Below, piece after piece: positions 56,895-64,000 of a stretch of 64,000 bases of DNA. Both the position numbers and the translations under genes were made by a program. The stretch lies in NCBI GenBank assembly GCA_907163375.1, contig CAJQUW010000578.1, positions 248,001 through 312,000 on the forward strand. Reading direction: 5' to 3'. The number at the start of each line of letters is the position of its first letter. Within the stretch, counting starts at the first letter, position 1. Source of the stretch: Prostheceraeus crozeri. Its lineage: Eukaryota > Platyhelminthes > Polycladida > Euryleptidae. The notes below the pieces were generated by a model that was not told the origin of the DNA, did not search any database, and saw only the letters and a list, made by a program, of their open reading frames with translations.

Positions 56895-57882
56895 ACCTTA
56901 AAGTACCAGGGCAAAAATAATCCTTATAACATCAATGGTGGTCAAAACGGCCAACCTGATTTATTTTCAAAATAGTGCAAATTTAATCAAGCGAACCGTG
57001 TGTTTTATATAAATAGACGATTAAGAAGCATAATGACAGCTTCATATAGCAAAATTAATAAATTCTAGGATACATAAAGTCAATTTACACGCACACACAT
57101 TGCATAATTATACATTCTATAAATTCGTGGAAGTTGACGACAACTTCAACTGCATGCTCGCAGATGTACCTGCAGAGCCTCCTTCTGCATTCGGTGGCAA
57201 ATACCTAGTCCGTTCTTTCGCGCCTTCGTCGACCTGTTTGCATTTTTCTCAAACAAGATTTTTTGGTTGTTGTTGTCGGTGGTTATAAGAACGTCATCAA
57301 TTTCAAAGAAGCGTACGCTATCAATTGTTGTTGCCCATGAAGACCAACCGTGTTTTCCACGAAGGCTAAGCCACGTACAAAATCTACGCATAAATCCTTT
57401 TGAAAAGTCAATAAATATTTGGACATCTTCAAACTCTTCCTTGTTCATCGCTCCACAATCACGAAACTGCCAAAAGCCATGCATACCTACATATATAGGT
57501 CCTACGGGGAAATGTTCGTCTTGAGAAAACATTCAGATCAGACTGACTACAAATGGAAAGTTCATTGAGTGCATGTCATTGAAATATGTATGCTGGATTA
57601 GATGCGAGCGCATCAATTGCTAATAAAAAGACGTTTTTGATCCCCGTTGCCTATTTGCCAATAAAAAGTATGATCGGTGAACTACATGAAAAGCTCAAAT
57701 CAATCATTCCCCTATTATAACTATTGCAAAGTTGTGATAAAAATTATTTGAAATTGTACTTAGTACACCAACTGTGTAAAAAAGTCAGGAAGCGACAAGC
57801 CCTTAGCCTGCTTATTCTAGCTGTGGCAGCTACGGAATCACAAATTCTGTGGTTGTTTTGACCACTTTTGGTACTTTAAGGG
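56895..57882. mobile_element. TTAA-flanked inverted-repeat element (piggyBac/Kolobok-like)
   Basis: Ends ACCTTAAAGTACCA and, reversed, CCCTTAAAGTACCA, with TTAA at the left (56891-56894) and TTAT at the right (57883-57886), a probable decayed TTAA duplication. Superfamily is inferred only from the target. Confidence 0.6.
57146..57532 (-). CDS. Unrecognised 128-codon ORF inside the TTAA element
   Basis: ATG-started frame MFSQDEHFPVGPIYVGMHGF ... GAMNKEEFEDVQIFIDFSKG ... FFEIDDVLITTDNNNQ. Composition looks protein-like, but no family is recognised. It could be an exon-derived or transposon-borne remnant. Confidence 0.25.
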   Translation of the reverse strand: MFSQDEHFPVGPIYVGMHGFWQFRDCGAMNKEEFEDVQIFIDFSKGFMRRFCTWLSLRGKHGWSSWATTIDSVRFFEIDDVLITTDNNNQKILFEKNANRSTKARKNGLGICHRMQKEALQVHLRACS

Positions 57883-57886
57883 TTAT

Positions 57887-59152
57887 TTTCTGAGCGTGAC
57901 AAAAAATGATGGCATACTAGTATGTTTCCAGCAGCAACATCAAGTCAGGAAACCCGAACGCTAAGCCCGCAAACTAGCAAAAATATAAATGTAATGAAAA
58001 TTTCGTCCTGCTTTATGTCCACTGAGCTCGTCTGATGGGATTTGACACAGCTTACGCTTCAGAGCAGACCTAAACTCAGGGAGGATCCACAATCTCTTCT
58101 TAATCAATTTCTAAATATTCTGAACGAGATAATAGCACGTTGCTAATTTTAATATGAAATCATCTGGTCGAGCTCTCTTGTTCGTTCACTTAATGATAAC
58201 GATAATGCAATCTTTATTGGTCTACATATGACTCAGTGTGCAATTCGACAACATCAGTGTGCAATAAAAAAAACACGAGTCACAACAAAAGTTAGAAAAG
58301 ACAAAGTTATTTCTGAAATCAGGATAAAACAATTCTGGAGCCTTGATGACTTGATGGAATCGAAAAGCATTTCTCAAAAGTTAACCTCTTGGTTCCAAAT
58401 CGTCAGATCACACTTTTCTAACCAAAGATCTGCAGCCGAGTACTTCGGGCGCAAACACAGTATCGAATGCTGTCGTGATTCCCTATCGACTGTCTGACCA
58501 CCAAGCAACTGACCGCTTGCACACAAGGCAAGCGAAACTCTATGGCCGTCCGTTCTCTATGACGGCAGACGATAGAATGAATGTCTCTTCTCTGACGATC
58601 GCCTAGCGCGCGGAGGCCCTTGGTTTCTCTTAACTAAAGTCCTTACACATTTGTGAGATTCTAGCATTTAGTATTCAAGTTGGGATAATTGAAAGTTATT
58701 GATCCACAGCAAGCGCGACTTTGCGCGTCATGACATACATTGACATGCATGTGTGGATTAAAAAACATTTGTCTTTATTCATGGCCTTTGAACTTCACAT
58801 GTGATCTCATGTCTGTTTGAGACAAAATTACTCTTGTCCTCTATGAAGACATCTCTTGGTGACGCAAACAATGAATTAGCGGGGCATTTAAAATCAGAAA
58901 TTATGAAATCAATCGAGTCTGTATAAATATCCTACACTTTCGAAGACATTTTGTAATCTTAATTATAAAAATCCGAATTTGATGACATTCGAAGAAAGCA
59001 ATGATGAATTGATTGACCAGACATACATTTCATGCGTGCTATTATCAAATTTTCTGAACATGTCATGTATTGCCATAAATAAAAGAACACAAGCGACAGC
59101 TATCTTTAGCTACGCATCATACCGACAAGTCTATGTAAATGAGAATGTACTG
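57887..59152. other. No gene seen
   Basis: The frame at 58228-58497 shows no domain. No transposon ends were recognised. Confidence 0.5.
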
Positions 59153-59359
59153 TTTTTTTTTTTTTTACGGATTTTACGTCACTTTTTACCCCTACTGGGG
59201 CCTTGGACGGTGCTGACTTAAGTCAGACTTTGTTTGGAGCGTTGTGGTGCTTTGTAGTCCGGATGCCCTTCCTGCCGACTTCCAATGACACTTTCCGGGT
59301 TCGACCTCTGGACCATGAGATCGCTAGTCCAAGTACGCAACCACTGTGCCACGGACACC
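59153..59359 (-). mobile_element. tRNA-derived SINE, minus strand
   Basis: Read on the minus strand: GTGGCACAGTGGTTGCGTAC (box A), GAGGTCGAACCCG (box B), GGCAGGAAGGGCATCCGGA core and a poly(A) tail (T-run at 59153-59165). Head and CTTAAGTCAG tail segment match the SINE at 56534. Confidence 0.88.
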
Positions 59360-61394
59360 ACAATGATGAATGAACCACAAAATGAATGCATATAGGAATT
59401 TACTGAAAAATATTAAAAATCATCAGAAAATTCATCCAACACTCGCCAGGAGCTCTGTTCATTAGAGAATACAAATCAGAGCGACTGTGTTTGATCAATG
59501 ACTTCAAGGATGCGATTTTCTCGATTTCCTTTAAAGAGTCTAATTATCTTTTGTTTCGCATTCTTTGATTTACAATTTCAGTGTTCTCGATATCTTTATC
59601 TACGCACGAAAATTTTCGGATTTTGCGATTCTAGAAAATACTATTTTTTTATTTTCCACTATTATTACTATTATTATTATTGCACTATATTTATTTTTTG
59701 TCATTATTTTGTTTGTTTGCTTGCTATTTGATTCAATTCACTAGCAAATGCGCAATGTCTTGCCATCCCAGTGCCAGAAAGTTTTTCTTTTGCTTTATGA
59801 AGCCATAGGATCTAAAAACTTCAGATTTGTTTAAAATCATCCATCAAAATCGAATGAATAGATTTCTTATTTTTCTTAATCAAAAATTCTCAAAAATATA
59901 ATTTATCAAAAAAATTTAACTTCTCTGGTTTCAAAGACCGTTGTTTATTTAATGATTTTTTAACAAAAACTTAATAATCATGAACGCATCCACGACATCC
60001 ATATCTACGATGCTAGTTAATAAAATGCAAAAAAGAATAGATCTGCAAATTATAATCAAACTCATCTGCTTTCCAAATTTTTGATTGTTAGATATCGTTT
60101 TGTCAAATCACTAAGAACCAATATCAGTTTTACACAATTGTGTAGAAGGATTGAAAATTTGATTCACAAATGTTGCCGCAATATGTTGAAAAAATCTCAA
60201 AAGTGCAGGCATCAAATGACAAGATGACCCAGAATGGACTTCCAGAATGGATTCTACAATATGAAAGAGATGAACGAGTGCCATATAACCAAGCTACTCG
60301 CATAAGAAATCAAAGAAGGCTTTTCAACTTGACAGGAAACATGCTTGAAAGAGTGAAAATTCCATGTACAAACAGTGTGTTGTCTGTCATTTGAAGAAGC
60401 ATCGACAGGGTCATTTTCCCTGTTATGAACGCAAATCTGCGTCTATTTCCTTCCTCACATACATCAAATTAATTTGATCTGTCGTATGGTGAAAGTAAAT
60501 CTGCATCAATTCAAACTACTATCTCTGAAACGGCTGACGTAGATTTACGTTTCTGCAATCATGATGCCAAGTACGGGGAACGTAAGTTTACGTCAAAGTT
60601 ATACCTGTATGAAGCTATGTATGTGTTGTCCGTATATTGTGAATATTTTTGCACATGACTTCACAACATGGGTCCTTGAAATTAGTACAATTGATTTCCC
60701 GACATTGCCAGCTTCTACGTGGTGCCACATTCAAATATTTTGGACTGAGTAATCGATCAGCAGAGCTGGAAAACTACATGCATAGAAGTTGTACAGTGAG
60801 TTTTAGTTTATTGCAGAGTGTGCGTTCACGTACTTAGCCATTATTGAAATTGAAAACATTAGCAACATGTCTGAAATTGAAGACAATTGTGAATCAACAG
60901 CAGATCCATCGATTAAGTGGATGTTCCGCAATATACGAGAGTATTTAATAGGCCTCTAAATATTTAATAATAGGCCATTTTTTACTCACTTAACGTAATT
61001 TCAGGATATGCGTTTGTATCAAGGATGGCTGCTTGATTTGTATCCATGACACTGAGACAAGATCTACTAATACAGGTATGCAACTCCGCAACTTTCCGAA
61101 TCCTTCGAAGGATTAGATGTTCTTGATTCAATATTTCTCAACAGCCACTCAGTGGTCAACATTAACGGAAATTCGGAGTTTGCTTTTCATTCATTGAGAT
61201 GCTGTGAATGCCATCGTAATGGTATCCTGGGGTATAGCTGCATAGATAGAAAACCATTACTCAATGAGGGAATTTTATACATCCAGGAATAGGCAGCCAC
61301 TGTGGTTCTGCAACCAAACAGTACTCGTTGCACCTTATCTAGATATCTCTTCATCTGGCTGATGATGTCGAAACGCTGGCTTTGATAAATGAAA
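59360..61394. other. No gene supported
   Basis: The 74-codon frame at 60170-60394 (PQYVEKISKVQASNDKMTQN) is not recognised. At 60536-60592 there is an inverted pair GACGTAGATTTACGTTTC / GGAACGTAAGTTTACGTC, possibly a decayed transposon end. Confidence 0.45.
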
Positions 61395-61395
61395 T

Positions 61396-63257
61396 TTGTA
61401 ATGTTAGGTTCGAACTTGACCGATAGAACATTCGAATCTACCATTAAATAACATCCCTGATCGCTGTGAAATTGCCAGAAATCAACATACGAGTACAGCA
61501 GGATTTCCACCCTCAGATAAAAATAAGCACAAGTTATCAAAGACAAAAACAGTCAACGACGACGAAGAACCGTGGATGACGGATGGTGATATGACAACTA
61601 CCAAGACTGAAGCAAATACGACGTCTCCGAAAAACACATATCTATACAATCTTCGATCTCGGAGAATCAATGACTCGACAGATAATGACACTAGTGTGAA
61701 ATCATAAAAACGTATTTTCTTTGTAGCAGTCTTTCTTCAATCACTTTTCTTGTGCACAATCACTTTTACGTCTGCATTCCATGTCCGGAATATTCCTTTT
61801 TGTCTTTTACATATGGTTGTACGTATGTATTCTCAACACTATTTTAATTGTAATCCCATATTAATTTTGCATGAATTCGCTGGTCTATATATTTCTTGAT
61901 GTCATTTCTTGTTGTGCTAATCTATGACACAAATATTTTTTATATAGGCACAATTATATTTTATTGAATTTTATATAGTCATACATCGGCAGTAATTTTC
62001 ACTCGGGAGAGGTTTTTTCTATTGCTATCATCGGTATGACACAAATGTATTACCATTTGGAGATGGGATACTTTTTTCTTACCTATTTTGACATTAAGCT
62101 TATATTTTAGAAGTTCATCTAATGGGACATTTTTCTCTTCTAGAAAAATGACGTCCGCACGAACGAGCTTGATTATCACAGACGCCGGCAGCTTCGACCC
62201 AGAGACCGGCCGAGCTCGCATTGGGTACACGGATCCTGTTGACGTCACGGCAATGCTAGTATCCTCGGCTCCAAAGTATAGAATAATAACAGGTTATAAC
62301 TCGTCGCGAGGACGCGACTTTTCTCGCCTAATAAGGAATGTAATCATCGGAAAATAATCAACTAATAAATAATAGTTAGAATTGGGAAGTTAGGTAACTT
62401 CTCACAGTCGTAGGCTCTATTCCTGCCACAGTCATAAAATACAATTTCTAAATAAAATTAATAATAATAAGTATTTAGCTAAAAAATTATTTTAAATTAC
62501 TAAGTTCCGTGCCGAGGGTACAAGCCAAAGATGCTACAGCTGTTGCGTGAGTAGTGGCAACCGACGTTTCCTAATATCAAGATTTACATGTTGGATTTTA
62601 CATATTGGACGGAGGATTATATGCAGCCACTTGAGTGAGAAACATCAACCAAATCCCTTTATATAAATATTGGAATGTAACATATCGGAAAGACGAGATT
62701 ACATGGAAAGTCATTCATCAAAATGGTCACGAAAGACTGAATGGAACAATGGTCTCTACATGTCATTGAAGGTCAGACCTAAAAATTAAAACCTTCGAAG
62801 CTGAAATCCGCGTGGACTAATCCCTCTTTGAGGAGGGGCCAGCAACTTGCTTGCCAAATCGAAGTGCTATAAAAGACGCCGAGAGTTCAGAAAGATAAAC
62901 AACTCCTTGAGTCAATTGAGTAAACATTTATCGACAGTTTCTGAACATCACCTTCTTATCTCTGGTGAGTGTCGCCGTGCCATTGGTGTCGTGCATTACC
63001 CATCAGACTAAAGAACACAGTGTGCTAGTTCTCTCTTGTACTCACTGACTGATCTCTTCTTTTTCACATTTCTTGTCCGCTTTGTAACAGGAGAATATAA
63101 ACTTTGTGTGTGTCTCGTTCACTATTCGTTTTATCAGTAAAGAAGTTTTGGTGTCTAGTTCTGGTCTTGGGTTTACATCGGATCGCGGATCGGGGACTAG
63201 TCCTAGATAATGTTAGATTCGAATATCCTATCGGTCAAGTTCGAACCTAACATTACA
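61396..63257 (+). mobile_element. Possible LTR-retroelement remnant bounded by ~48-bp inverted arms
   Basis: TGTAATGTTAGGTTCGAACT at 61396 recurs in inverted orientation ending at 63257, and similarity runs over about 48 bp. About 61560-61707 reads as a peptide ending NTYLYNLRSRR then a short tail, like the C-terminus of Ty3/gypsy-type polyproteins. A TATAAAAG at about 62871 is followed by non-coding sequence with LTR-like character. No TSD was found. Fossil; the family is uncertain. Confidence 0.35.
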
Positions 63258-64000
63258 AGTTTACTGTTTAAGTTGATAAGTTCGACTAGTTTGTAAAAGT
63301 TACTGAATTTATGAGAAATTTCGAAATCAAGATGAAGCTCACATTCGAAACATTTACTCATGAGAATGTGAGATCAAGTGATTTCTTTAACAAGAGAAGA
63401 CATACAGTTCAGAGGCATAATCGCGACACGAATTTGATTTGGGGAGTGTACAGCATAAAATATGGTGTTCACTGATATACATTAAATTTAGAAATATAGC
63501 TTAATATATCCACGATGCATGTCCTACAAGGATTCGTCAGTGCGATTGGGAAAGGTCTAAACGACCTTATGACAGCTAGAAAGCTGAAAAGGATTATGGA
63601 CTGCACAACAGATTCCTCTGCTAATTAATATTGCTCTGACCCGCACTGACGCGTTGCTCCTGCGGTTACCAAGAAATTTCAGTCTTAAAATTACTCAAGT
63701 CTGTGAAAATGTTTATACGCATTCTATTCCAGGGCAAACTGGCAGTGTGATGTCTGAATAATATTACTAAAACACTTACCGGGTTAGGACATTTTATATT
63801 GAATTAGTTTAATTAAGTTGAAATCAAAATGTGTAGAGCTACTGGTTGCTTGATGAAATCATCCATACAATGTAACAAATAGGTGGATAAAAAGCATAAT
63901 CTAAAAAATGATGGCTTGACGTCACTTCTCCACCTAACAGCGAGCCTGAACCTATTACACTAGTATAAGCTAATAGAACGATAAAAACATAAAAAGCAAA
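63258..64000. other. No gene; dispersed repeat at about 63520-63630
   Basis: GGACTGCACAAC with neighbouring bases recurs at about 27930, and TCCTACAAGGATTCGTCAGT recurs inverted at about 28050. Nothing else is recognised. Confidence 0.5.

Noticed and set aside
61979-62357. Overlapping frames on both strands (89 codons each)
   Set aside because: Each looks weakly coding, but they cover the same bases and neither has a recognisable domain, so at least one is a shadow.

Overview
The window looks like non-coding, repeat-rich DNA from an invertebrate animal genome: A+T rich, very sparse in host genes, and dense with nested transposons. The only confident host gene is an intronless DEG/ENaC sodium-channel gene (3667-5457, + strand), a family essentially restricted to animals. 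The species cannot be named; a lophotrochozoan or invertebrate deuterostome would fit the transposon mix, but that is inference.

Almost everything else is mobile DNA, and many elements can be delimited to the base by target-site duplications (TSDs) read directly from the sequence. Region 1 (1-2345) holds fragments related to a Polinton end and a Tc1/IS630 fossil. Region 2 (5642-16909) is a nest: a probable outer hAT-like element, inside it a BED-finger hAT transposon (6701-16381, TSD ATATAAAC), and inside that a Penelope-like element (8259-10461, 12-bp TSD, landing in the transposase coding region) and an RTE-type LINE (about 11736-15293). Region 3 (17085-24400) is a second, decayed Penelope-like fragment on the minus strand split by a 4-kb DNA transposon with about 500-bp terminal inverted repeats, CACAC ends and a 3-bp TSD (17230-21263), whose transposase has RAG1/CMC-like architecture, and by a 2.6-kb non-autonomous hAT (21691-24305, TSD CTCGCATG). 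A 64-bp hAT miniature lies just beyond.

Region 4 (27230-51831) is the centrepiece. A Polinton/Maverick of 22.6 kb (28275-50858) has about 1-kb inverted terminal repeats and a perfect 6-bp TSD ATTGAT. It sits inside a hAT-like element and itself carries another hAT (48570-49678) within an intron of one of its genes. The Polinton is an old copy with about a dozen breaks. It still shows protein-primed-type DNA polymerase B, chromodomain integrase, adenain-type protease, packaging ATPase, major capsid protein, a basic pVI-like protein, two structural-type paralogues, several unknown genes, and a gene that looks like a TATA-box-binding protein (41107-41580). I know of no description of a TBP homologue in Polintons; this is the most interesting signal in the window.

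Region 5 (51832-64000) has no convincing host gene. It holds a 765-bp hAT (53371-54135, TSD ACATGCCG), two tRNA-derived SINEs of one family (one with a perfect 8-bp TSD), a TTAA-flanked inverted-repeat element (56895-57882), and a possible LTR-retroelement remnant bounded by facing inverted arms (61396-63257).
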